Assembly (NCBI GenBank): GCA_963719345.1
Contig: CAVRCA010000002.1
Span: forward strand, 1-64,000
Length of the DNA stretch: 64,000 bases
Direction of reading: 5' to 3'
DNA from: CAVRCA01 sp963719345
GTDB lineage: Bacteria; Pseudomonadota; Alphaproteobacteria; Acetobacterales; Acetobacteraceae
Shown: positions 1-9,280 of the stretch, piece by piece
Layout of the letters: every line of letters starts with the position of its first letter
How positions within the stretch are numbered: position 1 is the stretch's first letter
The notes under the pieces: generated by a model
Told to the model about the DNA's origin: nothing
The model's database searches: none
Seen by the model: the letters and a program-made list of their open reading frames with translations, nothing else
Translations under genes and position numbers: made by a program

Positions 1-1253
1 CCGATGCGGCGGTTGAACGCGACGTGCGGCAGGGCCAGCCGATGAGCGAACCCGGCACGCTCGATGACGGTATTCCATCGGCGCACGCCGCCTGACGTAT
101 CACCCACGAAATCATCGCGCAGCCGCATGTTGAGCGCCGAAAGCGCCGGCACCTGCTCCTCGCGGATCTGGCCGTCGGCCCAGCGCAGCACGGGATAGGT
201 GGCGTCGAGCAGCTGGTGGTCGTCGTCCAGCTTGTCCTCGCGGTAGCGGCCCTTGATCCCCGCGGCAAAAGCGTTCGCCGCGTTGGTGCTGATCTCGTTG
301 CCGAACAGGTCGAGTGTCAGGGAGAAATGCAGGTTGATCTTTTTCTGGATGGTCGGCAGGTCGATCACGCCGAGCGCGCGCACCCGCTTGACATCGGTCG
401 GATTGGTGATCCCGGCGGTGCGCATCGCCTCGCAGGTGCGTTCGATCACCCGCGAAACCCCGGTCTCGCCCACGAACATGTGGTGCGCTTCCTCCGTCAG
501 CATGAAGCGGCAGGTTCGCGAGAGCGGGTCGAAGCCCGATTGCGCCAACGCGGCAAGCTGCATCTTGCCGTCGCGGTCGGTGAAGGTGGTGAACATGAAG
601 AAGCTGAGCCAGTCGGGTGTCGCCTCGTTGAAGGCGCCGAGCATCCGCGGCGTGTCCTGGTGGCCGGAGCGGCGGCGAAGCAGTTCTTCCGCTTCTTCCC
701 GTCCATCCCGGCCGAAATATTTCTGCAGGAGGTAGACCATCGCCCAAAGATGGCGGCCCTCCTCCACGTTCACCTGGAACAGATTGCGCATGTCATAAAG
801 GGAGGGTGCGGTGGCGCCGAGATGGCGCTGCTGCTCCACCGATGCGGGCTCGGTGTCGCCCTGGATGACCAGCAGTCGACGCAGCATGGAGCGGTATTCG
901 CCCGGCACTTCCTGCCAGGCGGGCTCGCCCTTGTGGCGACCGAACGGGATGGTGCGGCCGGGCACGGCGGGCGCGAGCAGGATGCCCCAGCGGTATTCCG
1001 GCATGCGGACAAAGCCGAACTTGGCCCAACCCTGCGCATCGACGCTGACCGCGGTGCGCAGATAGACGAGCGCGTCCTGGAAGCCCTCCGGCCCCATCTG
1101 GCGCCACCAGTCGATGTAGCCCGGGTGCCAGGTTTCCAGCGCCCGGCGCACGCGCGGGTCTCCGCCCAGCCCGACATTGTTCGGGATCAGGCCGTCGTAG
1201 TCGATTGCAAGACCCGTGCGGTCCGGACCGGCGGGATCGAGACCATCAGGCAT
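1..1253 (-). CDS. boxB: Benzoyl-CoA 2,3-epoxidase subunit BoxB (3' end cut by window edge)
   Basis: Di-iron oxygenase component that, with the reductase BoxA, epoxidises benzoyl-CoA in the aerobic box pathway. The frame is open from ATG at 1253 to the window edge (417 codons); the family is about 475 residues, so roughly 60 C-terminal residues are missing. Visible hallmarks are the N-terminal IDYDGLIPNNVGL stretch, the metal-ligand helices NVEEGRHLWAMVYLL and MLTEEAHHMFVGETG, and the late VGDTSGGVRRWN and LPHVAFNRRIG segments. It lies 24 nt downstream of boxC and is the third gene of a bclA-boxC-boxB operon. BoxA would be expected off the left edge. Recognition is strong from the motif order and the neighbours. 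Confidence 0.93.
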   Translation of the reverse strand, partial: MPDGLDPAGPDRTGLAIDYDGLIPNNVGLGGDPRVRRALETWHPGYIDWWRQMGPEGFQDALVYLRTAVSVDAQGWAKFGFVRMPEYRWGILLAPAVPGRTIPFGRHKGEPAWQEVPGEYRSMLRRLLVIQGDTEPASVEQQRHLGATAPSLYDMRNLFQVNVEEGRHLWAMVYLLQKYFGRDGREEAEELLRRRSGHQDTPRMLGAFNEATPDWLSFFMFTTFTDRDGKMQLAALAQSGFDPLSRTCRFMLTEEAHHMFVGETGVSRVIERTCEAMRTAGITNPTDVKRVRALGVIDLPTIQKKINLHFSLTLDLFGNEISTNAANAFAAGIKGRYREDKLDDDHQLLDATYPVLRWADGQIREEQVPALSALNMRLRDDFVGDTSGGVRRWNTVIERAGFAHRLALPHVAFNRRI

Positions 1254-1277
1254 GGCGAGCCTCCAGGGGAGAAAGAT

Positions 1278-2937
1278 TTACACGCGGTCCGGTTCGTATT
1301 CGGGCTGGACGCCGGTGCCGTAGCGGTGCAGCGCGCCCTGTTCGCTGCCGGCGTTGGGACGCAGGAAAACCCAGTTCTGCCAAGCGGTGAGCCGGCCGAA
1401 AATGCGGGTTTCCATCGTCTCCGGCCCCGCGAAACGCAAATTGGCTTCCATCGCGGTGAGTGCATCCGGGGAGAAGCTGGCGCGCTCCTCCAGCATCAGC
1501 CGCACCTCGTCATCCCAGTCGATCTCGTCATACGCCCCGGTGACGAGGCCAAGCGCGTCCGCCCCGTCGCTGTCGAGCGCCTCGCCGATTGCGGCCTCGG
1601 CCTGCCGAAAACTGTCGGGTTCGCCCAGGAAACGGGTGGCGAGCCGGGTCAGTCCGTTGCTCATCGGGTAGGCGCCGAAGTTGAGCGGGCTGAGGCACAG
1701 GGATGCGGGCGATCGGTCGTCCTCGGCGCGGGTTCCGGCGAACATAAGGGCGCGGTCGGCGGCGAAAGCCAGTTCGGCCAGGGTTCCGGCAAAGCAGCTA
1801 CCGGGCTCGATCAGCGCGATGAGGCTGCGCGAGGTGAGGTCGAGACGCTTGAGCACGCGTTTGAGCAGCAGGCGGATTTCGCGCACCAGCCAGTCCCCGG
1901 CGTTCGCGTCGAGCAGCGCGTCGCCTGCCAGCACTGCCTCCGGTCTGCCCTTCGTGCGCAGCGTCAGTATCCCGAGCATGGGCTCGTTGAGGCGGAGGTG
2001 CAGGATGGCGTCGTCCAGCTCCCGCGCCATCGCCAACGGCCAGAACGCGGCGCCCTCGGCGCGCAAGCCGGCCAGATCGGTGGGCATCTGTCCGGGTCCG
2101 TGGATGAGGATATCGGCCCGCCGCAAGCTGCGGTCCAAGGTGACGCGGACGTGCTCGTAATCGAGGCCATCGGCGGTGAGCGCCCGGCGCAGAACCGGAA
2201 GCGCGATACCCTCGGCCGTCGGCGGGCCGGTCCGACCGGGCGGCGAACTCGCCGGCGCGGGCGACGACCGTCGCCTCCCAGGCGGAGGGCGGCACCACCT
2301 CGTCGACCAGCCGCCACTCGACCGCGCGGCGGCCACGCACGCCCTCCTGCAGGGTGCAGAACACGTCCGCCCGGTCGCGCCGGACGCGGCGCTTGTCGGT
2401 CAGCCGCGTGAGGCCACCGGTGCCGGGCAGCACGGCGAGCAGCGGCACCTCGGGCAGCGCGACCGTGCTGCTGCGGTCGTCCACCAGCATGATGTGGTCC
2501 GTGCTGAGGGCGAGCTCGTAGCCGCCGCCGGCGCACGGACCGTTTACCGCAGCCAAGTAAGACTGGCCCGAGTGCGCGGTCGCGTCCTCGATCGCCAGGC
2601 GCGTCTCGTTGGTGAACTTGCAGAAATTGACCTTTTGGGCGTGGCTGGCCTTGCCGAGCACGCGGATGTTCGCTCCGGCGCAGAACACGTTGTCCTTGCC
2701 CGAGCGCAGCACCACACAGCCGACCTCCGGGTGCTCGAAGCGCAGCCGCTGCACCGCGTCGGCGAGTTCGATGTCCACGCCGAGGTCGTAGGAGTTGAGC
2801 TTCAGCTCGATGCCGGCAAACAGGCTGCCGGCCGGATCGACGTCCATGATCAGGTGCGCGACCGGCCCTTCCAGCCGCAGTCGCCAGTGTCGGTAGCGCC
2901 CGGGCTCCGTGCGGAAATCCACCTCCGGACCGGTCAT
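1278..2937 (-). CDS. boxC: Benzoyl-CoA-dihydrodiol lyase BoxC (one apparent frameshift)
   Basis: Crotonase-superfamily lyase that hydrolytically opens the ring of 2,3-epoxybenzoyl-CoA to 3,4-dehydroadipyl-CoA semialdehyde and formate. The N-terminal part (MTGPEVDFRTEPGRYRHW, then the crotonase segment DNVFCAGANIRVLG and GPCAGGGYELAL) reads in one frame. From about 2214-2218 the protein continues in the next frame (EGIALPVLRRAL to the stop at 1278). Dropping one base there joins the halves into a protein of about 552 residues, the normal BoxC length. ATG at 2937 overlaps the bclA stop in ATGA, so the two are translationally coupled. The shift is either a sequencing error or a recent lesion; neither half contains an in-frame stop. 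Confidence 0.9.
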
Positions 2938-4493
2938 GTGACCTCGCGCAGCTTGTAGCGCTCGATTTTCCCCGTCGCGGTCTTCGGCAAGGTGCTCACC
3001 ACTTCAATCCAGCGCGGGTATTTCCACGGGCCGATTTTTTCCTTCACGTGCTGCTTGAGCGCCTCCTCCAAGGCGGCTGCTTCCGGGTTGTCGACATCCG
3101 CCCGCAGTACCACGAAGGCGCGCGGTTTGAGCAGCCCATCGGCGTCCGGGTGCCCGACCACTGCCGCCTCCTGCACCGCCGGGTGGGCGACCAGGGCCGC
3201 TTCGACCTCGAAGGGCGAGACCCAGATCCCGCTCACCTTGAAGATGTCGTCCGCCCGGCCGCAATAGCGATACATGCCGTCGGGGTCGCGGACGTAGGTA
3301 TCTCCGGTACGGGTCCACTCGCCGGCAAAGGTCCGTCGGCTCTTTTCCCGCTGGTTCCAGTAGCCCTCCGCCGCACTGGGCCCAGCGACCAGCAATTCGC
3401 CGTACTCGCCGTCGGGCACGTCCTGTCCCGCCGCGTCGACAATGCGTGCCCGGTAGCCCGGCACCGGGATGCCCGAGGTGCCGTATCGCAGCCGGTCGGG
3501 GCGGTTGCTCAGGAAGATGTGCAGCATCTCGGTGCTGCCGATGCCGTCGAGGATGTCGATCCCGACCGCCTTCCGCCAGCGCTCGCCGACCGAAGCGGGC
3601 AGCGCCTCGCCCGCCGAGATGCAGCGGCGGAGCCGGTCCGAGCCCGCCCCCGGTCCGGGTCCTTGCCCGCGCGCCAGCAATGCGGCGTACAACGTGGGCA
3701 CGCCCCCGAAAATGGTTGGCCGGGTGCGGCGCACGGTGGCGAGCACCGCGTCCGGCGTTGGCCACTCAGGCATCAGCACGGCCTGCGCGCCGACCGCCAT
3801 CGGAAACGTCATGGAATTGCCCAGCCCATAGGCGAAGAAGAGCTTTGCCGCCGAGAACACGACGTCCTCCGGGGTGATGCCGAGCACGTGCGCGCCATAC
3901 GTCTCCGCCGTGGCGCGCAGGCTGCCGTGGACGTGCCTGGTTCCCTTTGGGGCTCCGGTCGAGCCCGAGGAGTAGAGCCAGAACGCCACCTCGTCGGCGC
4001 TGGTGGGCGCCGGCTCCGAGGCGCACTCGTCGCCGCCGGCCAGGAAATCGCCAAAGCCTCCTGGCGTTCCGGCCGAGGGATCGCTGCCGTCCGGTCTGGC
4101 GGTCAACACGAGTCGCAGGTCGGCCAAACCGGCGAGCACTGGCTTCAACGCCGGCAGCAGCGGCTCGGAGACGACCACCCCCTCGGCCCGACAGTCGGCC
4201 AGGATGGCGCCCATCGGCTCCGGCGGCAGCAGCGTGTTGATCGGCACGGGCACCACCCCGGCCCGCATCGCGCCCCAGAACGCCACCGGGAAGTCGATGG
4301 TATCCAGCATGACCAGCGCCAGCCGGCGTTCGCGCCCGATGCCGGCGCGGCGCAGCGCGGATGCGAACCGGGCGGAGCGGACGTGCAGGTCCGCATAGGT
4401 CAGCGACCGCCAGGGATCGGCCACGCAGAGCCGCCCGCCGCTTCCCTCGCGGACATGGCGATCGACGAAAAACTGCACCGCGTTGCCGTTCAC
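2934..4493 (-). CDS. bclA: Benzoate-CoA ligase
   Basis: Acyl-adenylating enzyme that activates benzoate (or a close aromatic acid) to its CoA thioester, the entry step of the box pathway. The protein is 519 residues from GTG at 4493, chosen because GGGAAGGA sits 5-6 nt upstream and because homologous sequence (NAVQFFVDRHV) begins right there. Seen: AMP-binding P-loop YSSGSTGAPKGTRH, the benzoate-ligase segment FAYGLGNSMTFPM, the GIGSTEMLHIFLSN motif, hinge GRADDIFKVSGIWVSP and the C-terminal catalytic lysine in PKTATGKIERYKLR. It is first in the operon. Substrate assignment relies on adjacency to boxC and boxB; ligases of this type can also take 2-aminobenzoate or other benzoates. Confidence 0.92.
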   Translation of the reverse strand: MNGNAVQFFVDRHVREGSGGRLCVADPWRSLTYADLHVRSARFASALRRAGIGRERRLALVMLDTIDFPVAFWGAMRAGVVPVPINTLLPPEPMGAILADCRAEGVVVSEPLLPALKPVLAGLADLRLVLTARPDGSDPSAGTPGGFGDFLAGGDECASEPAPTSADEVAFWLYSSGSTGAPKGTRHVHGSLRATAETYGAHVLGITPEDVVFSAAKLFFAYGLGNSMTFPMAVGAQAVLMPEWPTPDAVLATVRRTRPTIFGGVPTLYAALLARGQGPGPGAGSDRLRRCISAGEALPASVGERWRKAVGIDILDGIGSTEMLHIFLSNRPDRLRYGTSGIPVPGYRARIVDAAGQDVPDGEYGELLVAGPSAAEGYWNQREKSRRTFAGEWTRTGDTYVRDPDGMYRYCGRADDIFKVSGIWVSPFEVEAALVAHPAVQEAAVVGHPDADGLLKPRAFVVLRADVDNPEAAALEEALKQHVKEKIGPWKYPRWIEVVSTLPKTATGKIERYKLREVT

Positions 4494-4735
4494 GCTCGTC
4501 CTTCCCACCCTTGCGCTCGGTCGCGACGTGCCGCACCTCCGTGCCCCACGACGCTTGGATGAACCATTGCACGGGCGACGCGGCATTCGAAGACTATCCG
4601 CATGGCCGGGCTGGTCGTAGGTCTCGGCCGGCACGCGACGGCCCGATTTTAGATGCTCGCCGTAGAACCCGTTGATCGGCGCGGCCCGTGCTGGCTTCCT
4701 AGCGGTCGCTTGATCCCGAAGGTGGAGACGCCGCC
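4494..4735. promoter_or_regulatory. Divergent intergenic region between bclA and the Ldh2 gene
   Basis: These 242 bases must hold the outward promoters for the box operon (minus) and the dehydrogenase gene (plus). I see no clear sigma-70 hexamers. On the minus strand the sequence looks partly protein-like without making a gene: one frame around 4680-4590 reads NGFYGEHLKSGRRVPAETYD, and another at 4572-4480 reads QWFIQASWGTEVRHVATER. This could be the tail of a broken gene once upstream of bclA, or chance. Confidence 0.35.
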
Positions 4736-5797
4736 ATGAGCGCCCCGTACGAAGCTCACCGTGCCCAGATCGAGGCGATCCTGCTCGCCTGGGGCATGCC
4801 GCCCGACAAGGCCGGCCGCACCGCCGACGTCATGGGCTGGGCCGACCTGCACGGCGTCGATAGCCACGGACTTTCGATGCTCACCGTATACGACGAGCGG
4901 CGTCGCGACGGCCGGCTCACCATGAACGCCGAGCCGCGGATCCTGTCGGAAACGCCGGTCTCCGCCCTGATCGACGGCGGCGGCGGTCTCGGCCATGCCC
5001 CGGCGCGTTTCGCCATGGAAACCGCCATCGCCAAGGCGCGGGCGATCGGCATCGCGGTGTGCGCCGTGCGCAACTCGGCGCATTTCGGGGCTTGCGGCTT
5101 CTACACCAACATGGCTGCCGAGGCCGGGCTGATCGGCATGGCCGCGACGGCGGCGGCCGGCATCCAGGTCGCGCCGACGTTCGGGGCGGAGGCGAAGCTC
5201 GGCACCGATCCCTGGTCGTTCGCCGCGCCCGCTCGGCCGGGCGAGCCGTTCCTGCTCGACATGGCGACCACGACGGTCGCGGCTGGAAAGATCCGCAACA
5301 AGGCGAACGAAAGCATGCCCCTGCCGCCAGGCTGGGTGACCACCAAGGACGGACAGCCGAGCACCGACGCGACCGAAACCCAGCGGGGTGGATTTCTCAC
5401 GCCGCTCGGCGGCACGCCGGAGGGCAGCAACTACAAGGGGTACGGGCTGGCCGCGATGGTCAACATCCTGTCCTCCGCCCTTTCGGGCGCCACGATGGTC
5501 ACCGACCCGCTGCACATGAAGAAGCCGACCGGAATGGACATCGGCCACTTCTTCCTCGCCCTCGACCCTGGGCTGTTCCGTCCGCCCGGGGAGTTCGCCG
5601 CCGACGTGGCGAGCTTCTGTGACGCGCTGCGGGCGACGAGGCCGGTCGACCCGGCGCAACCCGTCATGGTGGCCGGCGATCCGCAGCGACGGTATGCGGA
5701 GGAACGGATGCGGACGGGCATCCCCGTCGCCCCCAATCTGCTCCACAAGGTGCGATCGATCGCCCAGGCGGCCGGGGCGCGGTGGCTGCTCGACTGA
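4736..5797 (+). CDS. Ldh2-family malate/L-lactate/ureidoglycolate-type dehydrogenase
   Basis: NAD(P)-dependent 2-hydroxyacid oxidoreductase of the MDH/LDH2 fold, 353 residues, the usual family length. Seen: the N-terminal DLHGVDSHGLSML segment with the family's invariant histidine, the nucleotide-contacting NSAHFGACGFYTNMA region, and the C-terminal GSNYKGYGLAAMVNILSSALSG helix. ATG at 4736 is preceded by GGTGGAG at good spacing. The substrate cannot be read from sequence; relatives act on malate, L-lactate, ureidoglycolate or sulfolactate. It diverges from the box operon and heads a rightward run with a hydrolase and a periplasmic binding protein, so a peripheral catabolic role is likely, but this is inference. 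Confidence 0.85.
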   Translation: MSAPYEAHRAQIEAILLAWGMPPDKAGRTADVMGWADLHGVDSHGLSMLTVYDERRRDGRLTMNAEPRILSETPVSALIDGGGGLGHAPARFAMETAIAKARAIGIAVCAVRNSAHFGACGFYTNMAAEAGLIGMAATAAAGIQVAPTFGAEAKLGTDPWSFAAPARPGEPFLLDMATTTVAAGKIRNKANESMPLPPGWVTTKDGQPSTDATETQRGGFLTPLGGTPEGSNYKGYGLAAMVNILSSALSGATMVTDPLHMKKPTGMDIGHFFLALDPGLFRPPGEFAADVASFCDALRATRPVDPAQPVMVAGDPQRRYAEERMRTGIPVAPNLLHKVRSIAQAAGARWLLD

Positions 5798-5912
5798 CCG
5801 GACGGTCGCCGCTGGGGAAGCACGCCATCTCGCGGATTTGACCGCCCGCATCGAGACGGAGATGATCCGTTTCCCAGAAGACCAAAGTCCTGCGATTCGG
5901 GACACAGGGGGG

Positions 5913-6791
5913 ATGATGAGCAACGGGCTCCGCGTCGGCGACATGACGATCTTCCGCATCATCGAGGAGGAAAGTCCGCTGTTCGATCCCTTGACCTTCT
6001 TCCCTTCCCTCACGCCGGAGCTCTTTGCCGAGAATCGCCCGTGGCTGGAACAGCTCCGGGCGATCGACCCGGCGGGGCAGTTGGTGCTCTGTATCCAATC
6101 CTACGTCGTGCGGACGCCGCACCATACGATCCTCATAGACGGTTGCGTCGGCAACGATAAGCCCCGTCCGGCGAGGCCGTTCTGGCACATGCAGAAGAAG
6201 GATACCTATCAGCGAGGCCTGGCCGATGCCGGGATCAGGGTCGAGGACATCGACTTCGTCCTCTGTACCCATTTGCATGTCGACCATGTCGGCTGGAACA
6301 CGCGGCTGGAGAACGGCCGCTGGGTCCCGACTTTTCCGAACGCCCGTTACGTGTTCTCCGAGCGGGAGCTGGCGTACTGGACCGAGCAGCACTCCCAGAC
6401 GCCGATCGAGTGCATCGAGGACAGCGTGCTGCCGATCGTGGCGGCAGGACGGGCCGATCTCGTGCGCAGCGATCATGCGCTCGGCGACCACGTTCGCCTC
6501 ATGCCCACGCCGGGTCACACGCCGGACCATTTCGCCGTTCACGTCGGCCGCACCGGGCGGGCGGCGGTCTTCAGCGGCGACCTGATCCATTCGCCGTTGC
6601 AGGCTCGCTACCCCGAGCTGTCGATGCGAGTGGACTTCGACCCGTCGCAGGGTTCGCACACGCGGCGGACATTCCTGGAGCAGCACTGTGACCAGGACAC
6701 GCTGATCTGCACCGCACATTTCCCATCGCCGTCGATGGGTGGCGTTAGCCGATGGGGTGATGGCTTCCGGTTTACACCGACTGCAGCTTGA
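5913..6791 (+). CDS. Metallo-beta-lactamase-fold hydrolase
   Basis: Zinc hydrolase of the MBL superfamily, 292 residues. The metal-binding HLHVDHVGWN motif lies at about residues 119-128, followed by PTPGHTPDHF and the FSGDLIHS strand, in the normal order for a bimetal site. No signal peptide is visible, so it is cytoplasmic. ATG at 5913 (tandem ATGATG after an ACAGGGGGG run) was preferred; an in-frame ATG at 5862 is possible. The family includes lactonases, thioesterases and quorum-quenching enzymes. Sitting between an Ldh2 dehydrogenase and a solute-binding protein, it may open a lactone or ester in the same catabolic route. Substrate unknown. Confidence 0.82.
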   Translation: MMSNGLRVGDMTIFRIIEEESPLFDPLTFFPSLTPELFAENRPWLEQLRAIDPAGQLVLCIQSYVVRTPHHTILIDGCVGNDKPRPARPFWHMQKKDTYQRGLADAGIRVEDIDFVLCTHLHVDHVGWNTRLENGRWVPTFPNARYVFSERELAYWTEQHSQTPIECIEDSVLPIVAAGRADLVRSDHALGDHVRLMPTPGHTPDHFAVHVGRTGRAAVFSGDLIHSPLQARYPELSMRVDFDPSQGSHTRRTFLEQHCDQDTLICTAHFPSPSMGGVSRWGDGFRFTPTAA

Positions 6792-6870
6792 CGTCTTTGC
6801 TGTCGCGAATCGCATTCTTTTCGAGCGTGGGCACGGCGCTCAAGCCGGGTCCAAAGGGGAGGCCACACCG

Positions 6871-8067
6871 TTGACCAAACGACCTCGATTGCTGCGGCGT
6901 TTCTTGCTTTTGACGCTGCTTCTGGCGGGGACAGGATTTGTCGAACGTGGGCAGGCTGCGGAGCCCACGCGCGGCGTTACCGACACCGAAATCGTCATCG
7001 GAACGATCACCGATCTTTCGGGCGTGACAGCGGTCCAGGGCGTCAACAATTCCCAGGCAATCCGCATGGCGTTCGACGAGGCGAATGAGAAAGGGGGCGT
7101 CCACGGCAGGAAGATCCGCTACATCGTCGAGGACAACCAGTACCAGGTGCCTCGCGCGGTTCAGGCGATGAACAAGATGCTGAACCGCGACAACGTGTTC
7201 GCGATGGTCAACAACGGCGGCACGCCGATGAACAACGCCAACATGCCGACCCAGCTTGAACACGGGGTGCCGAACGTGTTTCCACTGACCGCCGCCCGGT
7301 CGATGTACGAACCGTTCAACCGCCTGAAGTTCGGCCAGTTCGCCTCGTCCTATGACCAGATGCGGGCCGGGATAAAGTATTTCGTCGAGCAGAAGGGCAA
7401 GAAGCGCATCTGTGCGATGTATCAGGACACCGATTTCGGACGGGACGTCCTCGCCGGCGTCGTCGAGCAGACCAAGGCGGAGAACCTGCAGGTTGTCGGA
7501 GAGACCGCGCACAAACCGACCGACACCGATTTCACCGCCTCGCTGGCGCGGTTGCGGGAAGCGGACTGCGATCTGGTGGCCACCGGCACGATCGTTCGCG
7601 ACACGACCCTGATCTTGGCGACGGCGCACAAGCTCGGCTGGAACGTCGATTTCCTCGGTCAGTTCGCCTCATACGACACCGCGGTCGCGGAGGCTCCGGG
7701 TGGCGTCGGCGAAGGCTACTTCGCGGTCAGCCCGTCGCTTATCGCGTATGGTGACGATCCGCGTCCCGCTGTTCAACAATTCGTCCAGGACTACAAGAAG
7801 CGGTTCGGGATCGCTCCGAACTTCTTGGGCGAGATGGGCTACAGCGCGGCCCAGATCGTTCTTCTTGCGCTCGATCGCGCCGGACGGGATCTGACGCTGG
7901 ACAGCTTCATCAAGGGATTGGAAAGCATCAAGGACTACCAGGACATTTTTGGCTCACCGCCGCTCACGCTGAGCGCCACGCAGCACCACGGCTCGTCGCA
8001 GGCTTGGCTGTCGGTGGTGAAGGAAGGGCGCTGGGTTCCGGTGGTCGACCATCCACTCGGCTATTGA
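6871..8067 (+). CDS. ABC transporter substrate-binding protein, branched-chain amino acid (LivK) type
   Basis: Periplasmic type I binding protein, 398 residues from TTG at 6871. The TTG is supported by AAAGGGGAGG 8 nt upstream and by an immediate signal peptide (RRFLLLTLLLAGTG, cleavage near GQAAEP). The mature part starts TDTEIVIGTITDLSG, typical of Peripla_BP_6 proteins, with NQYQVPRAVQAMNKML and MYQDTDFGRDVL further on. In alphaproteobacteria this family often binds aromatic acids as well as amino acids, so with the box operon nearby an aromatic ligand is plausible. No permease or ATPase gene is in the window; it is an orphan receptor here. A hairpin terminator follows directly. Confidence 0.87.
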   Translation: MTKRPRLLRRFLLLTLLLAGTGFVERGQAAEPTRGVTDTEIVIGTITDLSGVTAVQGVNNSQAIRMAFDEANEKGGVHGRKIRYIVEDNQYQVPRAVQAMNKMLNRDNVFAMVNNGGTPMNNANMPTQLEHGVPNVFPLTAARSMYEPFNRLKFGQFASSYDQMRAGIKYFVEQKGKKRICAMYQDTDFGRDVLAGVVEQTKAENLQVVGETAHKPTDTDFTASLARLREADCDLVATGTIVRDTTLILATAHKLGWNVDFLGQFASYDTAVAEAPGGVGEGYFAVSPSLIAYGDDPRPAVQQFVQDYKKRFGIAPNFLGEMGYSAAQIVLLALDRAGRDLTLDSFIKGLESIKDYQDIFGSPPLTLSATQHHGSSQAWLSVVKEGRWVPVVDHPLGY

Positions 8068-8077
8068 CCGGAGAGAG

Positions 8078-8100
8078 AGGGCGGCCGACCAGGCCGCCCT
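8078..8100. terminator. Bidirectional hairpin terminator
   Basis: A perfect 9-bp inverted repeat, AGGGCGGCC and GGCCGCCCT, with a 5-nt loop (GACCA), lies in the 47-nt gap between two convergent genes. There is no strong U-tract, but position and symmetry fit a shared terminator. Confidence 0.7.
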
Positions 8101-8114
8101 GAGTCCGGGTTCGG

Positions 8115-9209
8115 CTACTCCGCTGCGCTGGCGACCGGCTCGGCCTGCCAAGCCTGCAGCACGGGAAGGACTTCGCGCGCGAACAAGCGCATCGACGCTT
8201 CCGCCTTCTCGTATGGAATGCCGCCAAAACGGAACGACGTCGCCAATTCGAAGGCGCCGACGACGCCGCGGCGGGTTTCGAGTTCGCGCAAGATCCGGTC
8301 GGGCGGTCCCCAGACCGCTGCCTTCATGAAGCCCTCGGTCATGCCGGACAGGCCGGTCTCCCGCACGATCTGCGATTTCTGGGCGTAGGCGTTGTATCCC
8401 TTCACCGTCGAGAAGTGCTCGCCCATCAGCTCGTAGTGTTCGACGTTGCTCTGCACGAACGAACCCATGTGCCTTCGCGCCAGCTCCTCGGCCTCGGCCA
8501 GATCGGGCCAGCAGACGCAGAAATCGGCAATCAGCATCGGAAGAGCATCGCGGCCGTGATACTTGCGCGTGAGATCGCGATGCCGCTGGATGGCGTCCAT
8601 CCGCATCGGCCAGGGACGGTCGGCGAACATCACCATCCGGGCGCCGATTTTCGCGCACGCGTCGATCGAGTCGTCGCTGGATGCGACGGCATAGATCCTC
8701 CCGTCGAAATCGTATTTCGGGCGGGGGCGAAGCTCGATCCGCGGCTGCTTGTAGTATTTGCCGTTCCCCTCGATCCAGCCGGTGCGCAACGCGTTGAGGA
8801 TCATCGCGGCGGATTCATCAAACCGCTCGCGGCTTTCCTCCATCGTCTGCCGGAACGCCGCGAACTCCCGTCGCGCCAGTCCGCGGCCAATGCCGAACCG
8901 CAGCCGGCCCTTGCTCAGCAGATCGAGCACGATCGCCTTTTCCGCCACGCGCAGCGGGTCGTTCCACGGCAGGATGACGGCGGCGGTGCCAAGATCGATG
9001 TTCGGACAGAGTGCGGCAAGATAGGCCATCACCTGCAGGTTGTCGGGGCAGAACGAGTAGTCGTTGAAGTGATGCTCGACCGCCCAGAGTGCATTGTAGC
9101 CCAGTTCGTCGGCGAGCTGGGCCAGGCGGATTTCTTCGTCCCATGCTTGATCGTCGCGCATCCCCGTCCAGCCATAGGTCGCGAAGACCATTTGAACGCC
9201 GACGTCCAT
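8115..9209 (-). CDS. Luciferase-like (LLM class) flavin-dependent monooxygenase
   Basis: Bacterial-luciferase-family TIM-barrel oxygenase using reduced FMN supplied by a separate reductase, 364 residues. Seen: the N-terminal MDVGVQMVFATYGWTGM, the conserved LGYNALWAVEHHFNDYSF with the family's Glu-His-His, LGTAAVILPWNDPLRVAEK, and GRLRFGIGRGLARREFAAF. ATG at 9209 has GGGAGAGGGA upstream. It is followed in the same direction, 71 nt from its start, by the EthD-like gene (which lies upstream in transcription), so they may form a unit. Substrate unknown; relatives oxidise aldehydes, alkanesulfonates or aromatic side products. Confidence 0.85.
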   Translation of the reverse strand: MDVGVQMVFATYGWTGMRDDQAWDEEIRLAQLADELGYNALWAVEHHFNDYSFCPDNLQVMAYLAALCPNIDLGTAAVILPWNDPLRVAEKAIVLDLLSKGRLRFGIGRGLARREFAAFRQTMEESRERFDESAAMILNALRTGWIEGNGKYYKQPRIELRPRPKYDFDGRIYAVASSDDSIDACAKIGARMVMFADRPWPMRMDAIQRHRDLTRKYHGRDALPMLIADFCVCWPDLAEAEELARRHMGSFVQSNVEHYELMGEHFSTVKGYNAYAQKSQIVRETGLSGMTEGFMKAAVWGPPDRILRELETRRGVVGAFELATSFRFGGIPYEKAEASMRLFAREVLPVLQAWQAEPVASAAE

Positions 9210-9280
9210 CGTCCCTCTCCCTCATCTACCGACGAGTAGGTTCCCACGAAAAGGGGGTTACTGGCAACGCGCACGCCCCG

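Noticed and set aside
216..2411. 731-residue plus-strand open frame
   Set aside because: It lies opposite boxB and boxC, whose motifs are unmistakable; the frame is His/Gln/Arg-rich with no domain, a GC-rich antisense shadow.
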